From Dawidia cretensis (GTDB taxonomy: Bacteria; Bacteroidota; Bacteroidia; Cytophagales; Cyclobacteriaceae), in NCBI RefSeq assembly GCF_018598175.1, contig NZ_JAHESE010000027.1:46033-110032 (forward strand): DNA of 64,000 nt, written 5' to 3'. This document shows positions 25,684 through 33,936 of the stretch, piece by piece. The position numbers and the translations under genes were made by a program. Under the pieces are notes generated by a model that saw only the letters and a program-made list of their open reading frames with translations, searched no databases and was not told where the DNA came from. Numbering within the stretch: position 1 is the stretch's first letter; each line of letters starts with the position of its first letter.

Positions 25684-25782
25684 TGGGTTTTACCCGTATC
25701 AAAGCCGTACCAAAGCTATACATTACCCGTATCAAAGCCATATCAAAGCTATCCTTGACCTAACCCTGACCTATAGCACAGT
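25684..25782 (+). repeat. Degenerate tandem array with 11-bp period, copy 1
   Basis: Nine consecutive 11-base units, without a single indel, start at 25684, 25695, 25706, 25717, 25728, 25739, 25750, 25761 and 25772: TGGGTTTTACC, CGTATCAAAGC, CGTACCAAAGC, TATACATTACC, CGTATCAAAGC, CATATCAAAGC, TATCCTTGACC, TAACCCTGACC, TATAGCACAGT. The consensus is YRTAYCAAAGC or YRTAYNTNACC. A reverse-complement copy in the same unit order lies at 61364-61451. The period is not a multiple of three, so coding is unlikely. Confidence 0.88.
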
Positions 25783-25828
25783 TGCCCTCATCCCGTAAAA
25801 TACCGTATCTTCCTCCAAAGAAAATGTT

Positions 25829-26803
25829 GTGAAACCTATCCACTGCCTTTTGGCCATTGTCCTTCTTACCCTCACAAGCCTGACCCTTCCCAACCCCACT
25901 TGGGGCTTCTTCGCCCACCGCCGTATCAACCGCTTGTCCGTATTTATTCTCCCACCTGAAATGGTCGGCTTCTACAAAAAGAACATCGGCTACCTAACCG
26001 AAGCCGCCGTAAACCCCGACCGCCGTAGATTCATCCTTCCCGACGAGGCACCCCGGCACTACATAGACCTCGACCACTTCGGCGACAGCGCCCAATATAA
26101 AGTCCCCCAATACTGGGATAGCGCCGTCTCCAAATATTCTGAAGACACACTCAAAGCACACGGTATCCTGCCGTGGCATATCGTGAAGACTTATTACCGC
26201 CTGAAAGATGCCATGATGATTCGCGACCCCGCGGCCATCTTACGTCTGTCGGCAGACCTTGGTCATTATATTGGCGATGCCCACGTTCCGTTGCACACAA
26301 CAGTAAATTACAACGGGCAACGCACCGGCCAGGAAGGCATTCATGCCTTCTGGGAATCCAGACTCCCCGAACTGTTTTCTGACGACTACGACTTTTTTGT
26401 AGGAAAAGCAAAGTACATCGAGCATCCCCAGACGGCAACGTGGAACGCAATTCTCGGAGCGCACCGCGTAGTGGACTCAGTGCTACAAGAAGAAAAGAAG
26501 CTCGGCGCCCAAATGGGCAACAAAAAATACTCATTTGAATCGCGCGGAATGCAAACGCAAAAAGTCTATTCACAAGAGTATGCCGCGGCGTACCACCGCA
26601 TCGTGGGGCAAATGGTAGAACGTCAGATGCGCGCCGCGATACACCTCACAGGAAGCATTTGGTACACCGCATGGGTAAATGCAGGCCAGCCCGATCTGCA
26701 GGCGTTGATAGTAGAGGTGCCTTCAGAAGCAGAATTACAAGAAAGGCGGTCAGTCCTGCAGGATTGGAAAGGACAGCAAAAGAAAATCCGTGACCACGAA
26801 TGA
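25829..26803 (+). CDS. Secreted zinc-dependent phospholipase C / S1-P1 nuclease-fold protein
   Basis: A 324-residue protein with a GTG start and a signal peptide ending about PTWG. As in S1/P1 nucleases and zinc phospholipase C, the mature chain would begin near the metal-binding Trp-Gly/His (WGFFAHRRINRL). Further metal ligands are in YIDLDHF and the helix ADLGHYIGDAHVPLHTTVNYNGQ (H-x3-D-x-H pattern), followed by GIHAFWES. The three-zinc site thus looks complete. The substrate, phospholipid or nucleic acid, cannot be told. It ends 16 bases before the end of the convergent gene at 26820. Confidence 0.85.
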   Translation: MKPIHCLLAIVLLTLTSLTLPNPTWGFFAHRRINRLSVFILPPEMVGFYKKNIGYLTEAAVNPDRRRFILPDEAPRHYIDLDHFGDSAQYKVPQYWDSAVSKYSEDTLKAHGILPWHIVKTYYRLKDAMMIRDPAAILRLSADLGHYIGDAHVPLHTTVNYNGQRTGQEGIHAFWESRLPELFSDDYDFFVGKAKYIEHPQTATWNAILGAHRVVDSVLQEEKKLGAQMGNKKYSFESRGMQTQKVYSQEYAAAYHRIVGQMVERQMRAAIHLTGSIWYTAWVNAGQPDLQALIVEVPSEAELQERRSVLQDWKGQQKKIRDHE

Positions 26804-26819
26804 TTCGTGAGAATAGAAA

Positions 26820-27107
26820 TCAGGATAACAGAGCTTGCACTATATTTTCCCACTCTTCTTGTAGGCCGACCTTTGGTACCGGCTTGCCTGCATGATGATA
26901 CCAGAAAGAGGCATTTCCAGGATCACCTTCGACACGGTGAAGATAAGCATGTACCCATGAGCCTTCAGCCGTAGGCACATCTTGTGCGAGAGCATGTGCA
27001 GCATCCCAATCGTCGTTTCCCGCAAACCAGAGGGCTTGTAACAGCGGCGAGAGAGTAGGTGATGGCGCCGTGTCTTCCAGGGAGGCAGTAAATTCTTCGT
27101 AAGTCAT
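26820..27107 (-). CDS. Conserved protein of unknown function (95 residues)
   Basis: A 95-residue soluble, acidic protein. It has a repeated helical look with conserved-looking aromatic and His positions: LLQALWFAGNDDWDAAHALAQDVPTAEGSWVHAYLHRVEGDPGNASFWYHHAGK, read here as two helix pairs. I recall similar short proteins in other bacterial genomes, always without assigned function. No signal peptide or metal motif stands out, though the His residues are clustered. It is monocistronic, convergent with the phospholipase-like gene. Confidence 0.8.
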   Translation of the reverse strand: MTYEEFTASLEDTAPSPTLSPLLQALWFAGNDDWDAAHALAQDVPTAEGSWVHAYLHRVEGDPGNASFWYHHAGKPVPKVGLQEEWENIVQALLS

Positions 27108-27177
27108 GTCGCCAAAGTATTAAAGCCTCGTCAAAAACCAAAGCGCCGTCTCCTGGGGGCCGCCACCGGAACCTGTT

Positions 27178-27708
27178 CTACTGTACCGGTTTCGCTTCTG
27201 CCAGCGCCTTCAGGTGGGTAAGGTTATAATCAAAAGCCTTGTTCATTTCGGGCTTCATGATAATACCAAACCATCGCGAGATCGGATTGGGGCCCAGGTC
27301 GCTGGAAAAACCAATCGTCAGCTGCGTGCTGTCACCCTTCGGTGTAAATGTATACCAGCCTTTGGCAACACCATGCTCCATAAAATCAAGATCCGTTTTA
27401 ATCGACGAACCAGGAATGCTTTCAGTGATCGTTACCTTACCATCACCCGACTTCTTGCCCGTCCAGGAATACCATGCACCCGAGCCCACGCGCTTGTCGC
27501 CATAGGTCAGTTGCATATCATCTTTGTATAGATCGTTCCAATAAGACCACCTGCCCCAGCGCTCGAGATCATTGATTTCCTCAAAGATATTTTCCGCAGG
27601 CGCTGCGATAGTAATATGGCGGGTTATCTCCATCTTTCCTGGTAACATCAGGCCGACGATAGCCAATAGAACAAGAATGGCTAAAAGTCCGAAAAAGAAT
27701 TTTTTCAT
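27178..27708 (-). CDS. SRPBCC (START/polyketide-cyclase-like) domain protein with membrane anchor
   Basis: A 176-residue protein. An N-terminal helix (FFFGLLAILVLLAIVGLML) is followed by an SRPBCC fold: ITIAAPAENIFEEINDLERWGRWSYW is the start of the hydrophobic pocket, and the last long helix is MNKAFDYNLTHLKALAEA. Such domains bind hydrophobic ligands. The ligand is unknown. The gene is single, with a 71-base gap to the next gene. Confidence 0.88.
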   Translation of the reverse strand: MKKFFFGLLAILVLLAIVGLMLPGKMEITRHITIAAPAENIFEEINDLERWGRWSYWNDLYKDDMQLTYGDKRVGSGAWYSWTGKKSGDGKVTITESIPGSSIKTDLDFMEHGVAKGWYTFTPKGDSTQLTIGFSSDLGPNPISRWFGIIMKPEMNKAFDYNLTHLKALAEAKPVQ

Positions 27709-27938
27709 AGTTGTGGAGGGTTAAAGTGACGAAGCAGGAAGATAAGAAATAATCTTTTACGAAAACGTTTGCATTTATAGCAGAATGTCAGGATATTCAG
27801 CAGGATATGCGTTGCTAAGTGATTGATTGGTAGTAGTATAAATAGGATCAAAAGAGATTGTCAGAACGTAGTGGGTACCAGTCCTGTGGCACAGTATTTT
27901 AAGATTTTCTATCAGAAGAACACGAAACCTAAAGAATT

Positions 27939-28400
27939 ATGAATATCTGGAACAGAAGCACCCGCATTCCTGAGATCTACGGTACAGCGATCGCACTGGG
28001 ATTGATTGTTTATTTCTTCTTCATGTACGCTGTGGGGCTGATCCATGTCGTCGAGCTTCGACTGCTTAATCTGGTCATCATGCTGGCCGGTGTTTATTAC
28101 GCGCTGAAACAATTCACCCGTACCCATAATGGACAGCTAAACTACTTCCGCGCCATGGCTATCGGCGTAGGAGCTGCTGCAATAGGCTCTGCCACGTTTG
28201 CAGCATTTTTGTTTTTCTACCTCAAGATCGATACAAACCTGATGCAATCCCTCATAAAAAATGAACCGATGGGACCTTATCTGAACGCTTACATAGCTTC
28301 ATTTATGGTCCTGCTGGAAGGCCTTTTCTCCGGTCTGTTTGTGACGTTCGTACTCCTGAACTGGGTACGCACCGATCAGGTAAACCAGCCGGTTGGCTAG
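27939..28400 (+). CDS. DUF4199-like membrane protein
   Basis: A 153-residue protein with four hydrophobic segments (IYGTAIALGLIVYFFFMY, LLNLVIMLAGVYYALKQF, YFRAMAIGVGAAAIGSATF, FMVLLEGLFSGLFVTFVLL). The layout, including a long helix followed by the segment FTRTHNGQLNYFRAM and a short soluble loop before the last helix, resembles the two DUF4199 proteins at 12039-13086, but it is more distant. The function is unknown. It is monocistronic and ends at a bidirectional terminator. Confidence 0.72.
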   Translation: MNIWNRSTRIPEIYGTAIALGLIVYFFFMYAVGLIHVVELRLLNLVIMLAGVYYALKQFTRTHNGQLNYFRAMAIGVGAAAIGSATFAAFLFFYLKIDTNLMQSLIKNEPMGPYLNAYIASFMVLLEGLFSGLFVTFVLLNWVRTDQVNQPVG

Positions 28401-28411
28401 TGAAAAAATAT

Positions 28412-28448
28412 AACTAAAGAAGCCCATGAAACAAGGGCTTCTTTAGTT
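28412..28448. terminator. Bidirectional terminator between DUF4199-like and fucosidase genes
   Basis: A perfect 14-bp stem (28412-28425 with 28435-28448), loop ATGAAACAA, with A/T-rich outer ends on both sides. It serves the convergent genes at 27939 and 28455. Confidence 0.85.
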
Positions 28449-28454
28449 TATAGA

Positions 28455-29768
28455 CTACTTCATTTGAAGTTCAATAATCGTATCAAACTCCTGCCGCCCG
28501 GCAGGAGGTATCTGTAACGTAATGCCGTATTCATTCTCTGCGAACTTGACCGGTGTCGTCGTACCGTAAACTTTGGCGCCCTTAACCTTTTTGCCCCAGG
28601 AAGGGATTGTTAGCACATTATCCGCCCAGCGTAGAATATGAACAAAAACCTTATCCCCTTTTTGAGTCGTTACGCCCCAGTCTCTCGCGGTCAAGGGGCC
28701 ACCGTGCGTACCATAGATGGTCTCTCCATTCTTGGTTAGCCACGCCCCCACCTTTTGCAGGCGTTCAACATGTTCCGGCTGTATTTGCCCGTTCGGCATC
28801 GGTCCAATGTTCAGTAGGAAGTTGGCATCATAGCCGGCCGCTTTGACCAGGTACTGAACAAGCTCTTGTACACTTTTGTGGTGGTCGTCTTTTAAATTAA
28901 AGCCCCACGAATGGTTGATGGTCTCGCAAGTCTCCTTCGGCAGATCACCAACCTTTTGCTCAGGCGCAAATCCCGTAGTATTGTGGCCGGGCAGATCTTT
29001 TTCGAACATCTGGAAATCTTCGCCCGCAAAAGGTGTCACGTGGTGGTTACTGCCGACGAGGGCACCAGGCTGAAGCTTGTGGATCAACGAGTACGTGCGC
29101 GTCAACCGCCAATCGGCATCCTTTTTATCCCACATACCGTCAAACCAAATACCACCGATCTCACCATAGCCTGTCAGGAGCTCCGTAAGCTGGGCGTCCA
29201 TATAGTCGAGGTAAGCATTCCAATTGCCTTGTTCTGGCCGGCCCGTCCAACTGCCGCCGGTGTTGCCCCGGGGAAAATAATCAGGATGATGCCAGTCTAA
29301 CTGAGAATGATAAAAGAACAGCTTAATGCCCTCACGGCGGCATTCATCTGCGAGCATCTTTAAAACATCCTTGCCATAGGGCGACCGTTTTACAATAGTA
29401 TAATCCGACACACGGCTGTCCCACATCGCAAACCCGTCGTGGTGTTTACTGGTGATGACAATATACTTCATGCCTGCAGCCTTGGCCAATTGCACCCAAC
29501 TCTTCGCGTCAAAAGCCGTAGGGTTAAAGAATGCCGGAAGCTTCTCATAATCACGGATGGGAATCTGCTGCTGATTCATAACCCACTCGCCGTCGCCTAG
29601 CACGCTATATACGCCCCAGTGAATAAACAGGCCGAACCGCGCCGATTGAAACCATTCCCGGTTTTGCTTGTTGACATCAGAAGGTGTATAAGTTGATTGT
29701 GCCATGACGTTTCCCGAAACCCACAACAGGATCAGGAACGACTTTAGAAGGATAGAAATTGGCTTCAT
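28455..29768 (-). CDS. Alpha-L-fucosidase, glycoside hydrolase family 29
   Basis: A 437-residue secreted enzyme with a signal peptide ending VMAQ. GH29 signatures are ARFGLFIHWGVYSVLG (43-58), the active-site HHDGFAMWDS (109-118) and the nucleophile Asp210 in GGIWFDGMWD. It has the family length for a barrel plus a small C-terminal beta-domain (DWGVTTQKGDKVFVHILRW). It releases alpha-linked L-fucose in the periplasm. It is not in a SusC/D cluster and lies divergent from pepP across a region with a 17-bp palindrome. Confidence 0.95.
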   Translation of the reverse strand: MKPISILLKSFLILLWVSGNVMAQSTYTPSDVNKQNREWFQSARFGLFIHWGVYSVLGDGEWVMNQQQIPIRDYEKLPAFFNPTAFDAKSWVQLAKAAGMKYIVITSKHHDGFAMWDSRVSDYTIVKRSPYGKDVLKMLADECRREGIKLFFYHSQLDWHHPDYFPRGNTGGSWTGRPEQGNWNAYLDYMDAQLTELLTGYGEIGGIWFDGMWDKKDADWRLTRTYSLIHKLQPGALVGSNHHVTPFAGEDFQMFEKDLPGHNTTGFAPEQKVGDLPKETCETINHSWGFNLKDDHHKSVQELVQYLVKAAGYDANFLLNIGPMPNGQIQPEHVERLQKVGAWLTKNGETIYGTHGGPLTARDWGVTTQKGDKVFVHILRWADNVLTIPSWGKKVKGAKVYGTTTPVKFAENEYGITLQIPPAGRQEFDTIIELQMK

Positions 29769-29796
29769 AGAGTTTTGGTTTAAATTGCAGCCTAAC

Positions 29797-29813
29797 CACC
29801 GTTTAAAACGGTG
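29797..29813. promoter_or_regulatory. 17-bp palindrome in the fucosidase-pepP divergent region
   Basis: CACCGTTT-A-AAACGGTG is a perfect inverted repeat with one central base, lying between the starts of the fucosidase (29768, minus) and aminopeptidase P (29836, plus) genes. It is a candidate operator for one or both. Confidence 0.4.
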
Positions 29814-29835
29814 TTTTGAAAATTAACCATTGAAA

Positions 29836-31131
29836 ATGAGATACAAAAACATACCCAAAGAACTCTTCGAATCGAACCGGGAAAAGCTTCGCAAAGAGCT
29901 AAAACCCCACTCCCTGCTGGTGGTCAATGCGAACGACGTGATGCCGACAAACTCCGACGGCACCGTGCGCTTCCGACAAAACAGTGACCTCTTCTACCTC
30001 TCAGGCGTCGACCAGGAAGAAACCATTTTGGTAATGTGTCCCGATTTTCCCGACGAACGATATAGAGAAGTCCTCTTCATACGCGAGACCAGCGAGATGA
30101 TAGCCATTTGGGAAGGACATAAGCTCACCAAACAGGAAGCGCGCGAAAAGACAGGCATTCAAACCGTCGTGTGGGTATCAGAATTTCAAAAGGTATTTAA
30201 CCTCATGATGCTCATGGGGGATACCGAATATGTATACCTCAATACCAATGATCATTACCGCGCCGACAATCCCGTGGAGACACGCGAGGGGCGTTTTGTG
30301 AAATGGTGTATGGAAAAATTTCCGCTTCACAAATACGAACGTCTGGCACCCATCATGCACCGCTTACGGTCGGTAAAATCGCAGCACGAGCTCGACCTGA
30401 TGCAACGCGCATGCGATATCACGGAAGCCGGCTTCCGCCGCGTCTTGAAGTTTGTAAAGCCTGGTGTAAAAGAATATGAGATCGAAGCCGAATATGTACA
30501 CGAGTTTCTGTGCAACGGTTCGCGTGGCTTTGCCTATGAGCCCATCATTGCTTCCGGCACGAACTCGTGCGTGCTGCATTACCTGGACAACAACCAGGTC
30601 TGCCAGGATGGCGATCTCCTGTTGCTCGATGTAGGCGCAGAATATGCCAACTACAATGCCGACCTAACGCGTACCATACCGGTCAATGGCCGGTTCTCCA
30701 AACGCCAGAAAGAAGTGTATAATGCGGTGCTGCGTGTAAAACGTCATGCATACTCGCTGTTGCGTCCCGGCGTAAAATATTACGAGTACCACAAACAAAT
30801 CCAGCAGTTTACCGAGCAGGAACTGATCGGCTTAAAACTTATAGACAAGACCGACATTAAAAACCAGGACAAAGACAAACCCCTCTTCATGAAATACTTC
30901 ATGCACGGTACCAGCCACCAGCTTGGCCTGGATGTGCACGATGTCGGCAGCATGTATCATGAAATGAGCGTAGGACAGGTTTGGACAGTAGAGCCCGGTA
31001 TATATATCCGGGAAGAAGGCCTCGGCGTACGCATTGAAAATAACGTTGTGATCGGCAAAGAAGGCGTGCACGACCTGATGAAGAACATCCCTGAAGAAGT
31101 AGAGGAAATAGAACACATCATGAATAGCTAA
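29836..31131 (+). CDS. pepP: Aminopeptidase P family metallopeptidase (M24B)
   Basis: A 431-residue enzyme from the ATG at 29836, 6 bases after an in-frame TTG. The N-terminal creatinase-like domain starts PHSLLVVNANDVMPTNSDGTVRFRQNSDLFYLSG. The pita-bread domain has the dinuclear metal ligands in LLDVGAEYANYNADLTRT, the His in HGTSHQLGLDVHD, and the two Glu in VEPGIYIREEGLGVRIEN. All ligands are present. It removes N-terminal residues before proline in the cytoplasm. It leads a run with the DUF4198 and RidA genes, spaced 11-12 bases apart. Confidence 0.95.
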   Translation: MRYKNIPKELFESNREKLRKELKPHSLLVVNANDVMPTNSDGTVRFRQNSDLFYLSGVDQEETILVMCPDFPDERYREVLFIRETSEMIAIWEGHKLTKQEAREKTGIQTVVWVSEFQKVFNLMMLMGDTEYVYLNTNDHYRADNPVETREGRFVKWCMEKFPLHKYERLAPIMHRLRSVKSQHELDLMQRACDITEAGFRRVLKFVKPGVKEYEIEAEYVHEFLCNGSRGFAYEPIIASGTNSCVLHYLDNNQVCQDGDLLLLDVGAEYANYNADLTRTIPVNGRFSKRQKEVYNAVLRVKRHAYSLLRPGVKYYEYHKQIQQFTEQELIGLKLIDKTDIKNQDKDKPLFMKYFMHGTSHQLGLDVHDVGSMYHEMSVGQVWTVEPGIYIREEGLGVRIENNVVIGKEGVHDLMKNIPEEVEEIEHIMNS

Positions 31132-31142
31132 ACGGATCGACC

Positions 31143-31943
31143 ATGCGAAAGCGGATTCTCATGCTGACAATACTTCTCGCGGGCACGTGGGGCGTAGAAG
31201 CTGCCACATGGTGGATGTTACCCAGCAACTACTTCTTCGAAGTAGGAGAGACCGCCAGGATCGGCTTCGTACAAGGAGAAGAATTTAAGGCAGAGCCCTG
31301 GCCACTGACGCAAGACCAGGTAGTACGCCTCGAACATTATCGCGCGGGGCTTGGCGTCAAAGACCTACGTGCTTCCATACAAAACGACGATCGCGAGCGA
31401 CTCACCATAAAGTTTGACAGGGCCGGCACACACTTGCTGACCCTGCAAAGTGCAGTGCAATTTAAAGCGTGGGATGCCGCAGAATTCAATACGTTTCTCG
31501 AAGAAAACGGATTAGAAGACGTTCTGACAAAGCGTAAGGAAAACGGTACGAGCGATAAGCCCGCCGGTGAGCGCCATGAGGTCTACACCAAACTATTAAT
31601 ACAGGTCGGGAATACATCAGACGATGTGTATAAAAAAGTAGTAGGTTTTCCCCTGGAGATAATACCCGAACGAAATCCATATAGTCTTCAGTCGGGAGAT
31701 GTCATGCGCTTTAGGATATTGAAGGATGGCAAGCCCATCTTTGGAGCGCGGGTTAAAGTATGGAATCGAAAAGATAACCGCACCACCCTGCAAAATATCT
31801 ATACCGAGAAAGACGGAACCATGGAAACCCGTCTGAGTAGCGCTGGGCCGTGGATGGTAAGCGTCGTACAAGTAGAACAATCAAAAACAGCAGGCGCTGA
31901 ATGGGATACATCTTCAGCCAGCCTTGTCTTTGGTATTCGATAG
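31143..31943 (+). CDS. DUF4198 domain periplasmic protein
   Basis: A 266-residue secreted protein (signal peptide ending GVEAA). It begins with the DUF4198 pattern WWMLPSNYFFEVGETARIGFVQGEEF, continues with beta-rich repeats (DRAGTHLLTLQS) and ends with a second domain (SGDVMRFRILKDGKPIFGARVKVWN, TEKDGTMETRLSSAGPWMVSV) like a nickel/cobalt uptake accessory domain. The family is linked to metal transport elsewhere, but no transporter is nearby. The gene is in a run with pepP and the RidA-type gene. Confidence 0.85.
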   Translation: MRKRILMLTILLAGTWGVEAATWWMLPSNYFFEVGETARIGFVQGEEFKAEPWPLTQDQVVRLEHYRAGLGVKDLRASIQNDDRERLTIKFDRAGTHLLTLQSAVQFKAWDAAEFNTFLEENGLEDVLTKRKENGTSDKPAGERHEVYTKLLIQVGNTSDDVYKKVVGFPLEIIPERNPYSLQSGDVMRFRILKDGKPIFGARVKVWNRKDNRTTLQNIYTEKDGTMETRLSSAGPWMVSVVQVEQSKTAGAEWDTSSASLVFGIR

Positions 31944-31955
31944 AATCAAAAAACA

Positions 31956-32381
31956 ATGGAAGCTATGCTTTTTTCAGATAAGGCACCCAAGCCCGTCGGC
32001 GCATATCCGCACGCAAGGCAGGTCGGCAACTTACTTTTTTTATCCGGCGTAGGCCCGAGAAAGCGCGATGCAAAGGACATTCCCGGTGTTACAGTGGATG
32101 CAGAAGGAAAAATTGTACAATACGACATAGAGACGCAGTGTCACGCTGTCTTTGAGAACGTACGCTATATCCTGGAAGCATCCGGAGGCCGCTGGGAGAA
32201 CCTGGTCGATGTAACGGTCTTCCTCACCAACATGAAAGACGACTTCCAGACCTTTAACAGGATTTACGCCGAATACTTCAAAGAGAATCAACCGTGCCGT
32301 ACCACGGTGGAGGTAAATGCACTACCCACTCCCATCGCAATCGAGCTCAAATGCATTGCCGTGGTGGGATCAGGACACTAA
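31956..32381 (+). CDS. RidA-family deaminase, 2-aminomuconate deaminase-like
   Basis: A 141-residue YjgF/RidA-fold protein with the trimer active-site region CRTTVEVNALPTPIAIELKCIAV. It carries the long insertion typical of 2-aminomuconate deaminases: PRKRDAKDIPGVTVDAEGKIVQYDIETQCHAVFENV. In the 3-hydroxyanthranilate route this enzyme removes ammonia from 2-aminomuconate. No other kynurenine-pathway gene is in the window, so the role is inferred from sequence. Its stop overlaps the end of the convergent TerB-like gene by 12 bases. Confidence 0.87.
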   Translation: MEAMLFSDKAPKPVGAYPHARQVGNLLFLSGVGPRKRDAKDIPGVTVDAEGKIVQYDIETQCHAVFENVRYILEASGGRWENLVDVTVFLTNMKDDFQTFNRIYAEYFKENQPCRTTVEVNALPTPIAIELKCIAVVGSGH

Positions 32382-32768
32382 GTACTTTTTCGTGAGCTCT
32401 TTCAAAGCGGCCGTTTCTTCAGCCGACATGGGAGTGGCCTTCACATGCAGCAACAGGTCGAACATCACCTGTTGATCGTATCCTAATGATGCCGCAATCT
32501 TGGAGCAAAACATCATCTCCTCCTTGTACATGCGTTCGTCAATTTTCATGAGTTGAACCAAACTGAAGATATAGTTGAACTTCTCGTCGTCCGTAAGATC
32601 TTGTGGAACAATCAACTCGTGGTAGGCATCAAAAAGAGGTTCGATCTCATCGGGATAAAAACCGTTGGCCCGGCCAATGTTAATGATGTAAAATTGTTCG
32701 CGTTCAGCTACGCGACCGTCGATCTGTGCAAGACTGATCAATAGCTTCATTTGTGCAAGTGGTGCCAT
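32370..32768 (-). CDS. TerB-like protein (tellurite-resistance-type helical domain)
   Basis: A 132-residue protein from the ATG at 32768. An all-helical TerB-like domain: MKLLISLAQIDGRVAEREQFYIINIGRANG, then LVQLMKIDERMYKEEMMFCSKIAASLGY. The acidic positions after IDGRV and IDER are the metal-binding candidates of the family. The cellular role of stand-alone TerB domains is not settled. It is monocistronic and its end overlaps the RidA-type gene on the other strand. Confidence 0.82.
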   Translation of the reverse strand: MAPLAQMKLLISLAQIDGRVAEREQFYIINIGRANGFYPDEIEPLFDAYHELIVPQDLTDDEKFNYIFSLVQLMKIDERMYKEEMMFCSKIAASLGYDQQVMFDLLLHVKATPMSAEETAALKELTKKYLVS

Positions 32769-32898
32769 AGAGAGAAATCCGGATTGTCGGGCTGGGGCAA
32801 AATTAACGACAATAAGCAATTATGTCCAAAAGTCGTCGTCCGAACAGCCATGGAGCATAAAAACGTCATATTTAAGCGAGGAATTGTAATTTACGGAC

Positions 32899-33483
32899 AT
32901 GAATTTTTTGGCGCACCTCTATTTATCGGGCAACAGCCCGAAGATCATGGCAGGCAACTTTATGGGAGACTTTGTCAAAGGACGCGCCTCGCTTGAAAAG
33001 CTCGACCCTGAAATTGTACGAGGTGTGGAGCTGCATCGCGCCATAGACCACTTCACAGACCACCATCCTGTCGTCTCACAAAGCAAAAATCGCCTGCGCC
33101 CCACCTACAGGCACTATGCCGGCGTGATCGTAGACGTATTTTATGATCATTACCTGGCGCGACAATGGCCTAAGTATCATAGCATATCGCTGGAAGACTT
33201 TGCCGCAAACGTCTACGCCACCATGCACGAGCTTCGACACTTGTTGCCGGAGAGCCTGCAGCAAATGCTGCCCTATATGATTCGCGGCAATTGGCTGGTA
33301 GGCTATTCTTACACAGAAGGCATACAGCGCACCCTCATCGGTATGTCCCGGCGAACGACGCACGTCTCCCGCATGGACGAAGCCGTCAACGACCTGCGCA
33401 AGTACGATAAAGAATTTGAGCGGGAGTTCGAAGCATTCTTCCCGGACCTGCAACATCACGCCCAGGCATTTTTAGCACGTTAG
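32899..33483 (+). CDS. Acyl carrier protein phosphodiesterase (AcpH-like)
   Basis: A 194-residue helical protein with the AcpH/HD-like pattern: NFLAHLYLSGNSPKIMAGNFMGDFVKGR at the N-terminus, then GVELHRAIDHFTDHHPVV and VIVDVFYDHYLARQW, which hold the His/Asp metal ligands. E. coli AcpH removes the 4'-phosphopantetheine arm from holo-ACP. The whole ligand set seems present. It is probably transcribed alone or with the small gene 66 bases downstream. Confidence 0.9.
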   Translation: MNFLAHLYLSGNSPKIMAGNFMGDFVKGRASLEKLDPEIVRGVELHRAIDHFTDHHPVVSQSKNRLRPTYRHYAGVIVDVFYDHYLARQWPKYHSISLEDFAANVYATMHELRHLLPESLQQMLPYMIRGNWLVGYSYTEGIQRTLIGMSRRTTHVSRMDEAVNDLRKYDKEFEREFEAFFPDLQHHAQAFLAR

Positions 33484-33549
33484 AATAGTGCAAGACATTG
33501 TTTTTCAGCGAATGAAATAGTTTTTTTACCGTGACTTTTATTATGAACT

Positions 33550-33909
33550 ATGCAGAACGATCCTGAACTGAACGGAAAATACCTGGGCACCATCTCACAG
33601 GATTTTGTTAAAGTAGCAGATGCGTTGAAAGAAGCATCCTACCAGATCCGTAAGGCGGGCTTCGACTATCCTGTTTTTGTGCTGTGCAAAGATGTACAAC
33701 CCATCGGACAATTATTGTTCGATCAGCGCCAGCAAAGCACAGCGTGGAACTACTTTGCATCCTTTCTGGATGAATTTTTGCAACGAGGATTGGTCGCAGA
33801 TCGCGAAGACTTTGAAAAAGCATACAAAGACCCCGATGAATTTTGCTGCCTGTTCGTAGTGGACGAACAGTTTACGAACTTTTTATTTATTCCCTATCCC
33901 GAGGACTAA
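33550..33909 (+). CDS. Conserved protein of unknown function (119 residues)
   Basis: A 119-residue soluble, acidic protein, YLGTISQDFVKVADALKEA then ASYQIRKAGFDYPVFVLCKD. It ends in an aromatic strand (EQFTNFLFIPYPED). No motif of catalytic character is seen. I recall it only as a conserved Bacteroidota hypothetical. It stops 27 bases before the sensor kinase start at 33937, so the two may be co-transcribed. Confidence 0.78.
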   Translation: MQNDPELNGKYLGTISQDFVKVADALKEASYQIRKAGFDYPVFVLCKDVQPIGQLLFDQRQQSTAWNYFASFLDEFLQRGLVADREDFEKAYKDPDEFCCLFVVDEQFTNFLFIPYPED

Positions 33910-33936
33910 TACATGCAGCATACCGGAAATTTAGTT

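Larger units (their letters stand above)
25504..25828. other. 325-base intergenic region with rpsT promoter and 11-bp repeat array
   Basis: The region between divergent rpsT and the nuclease-like gene has no supported gene. It holds the rpsT promoter near its left end and the 11-bp periodic array (25684-25782) at its right. An open frame at 25592-25798 exists, but it only reads through the array; its repeated YPYQS/TKAI peptide follows from the 33-base superperiod. Confidence 0.75.

Noticed and set aside
25592-25798. 68-codon open frame with repeated YPYQS/TKAI peptide
   Set aside because: The frame is a by-product of the 11-base array (three units make 33 bases); it has no ribosome site and no match to a family.
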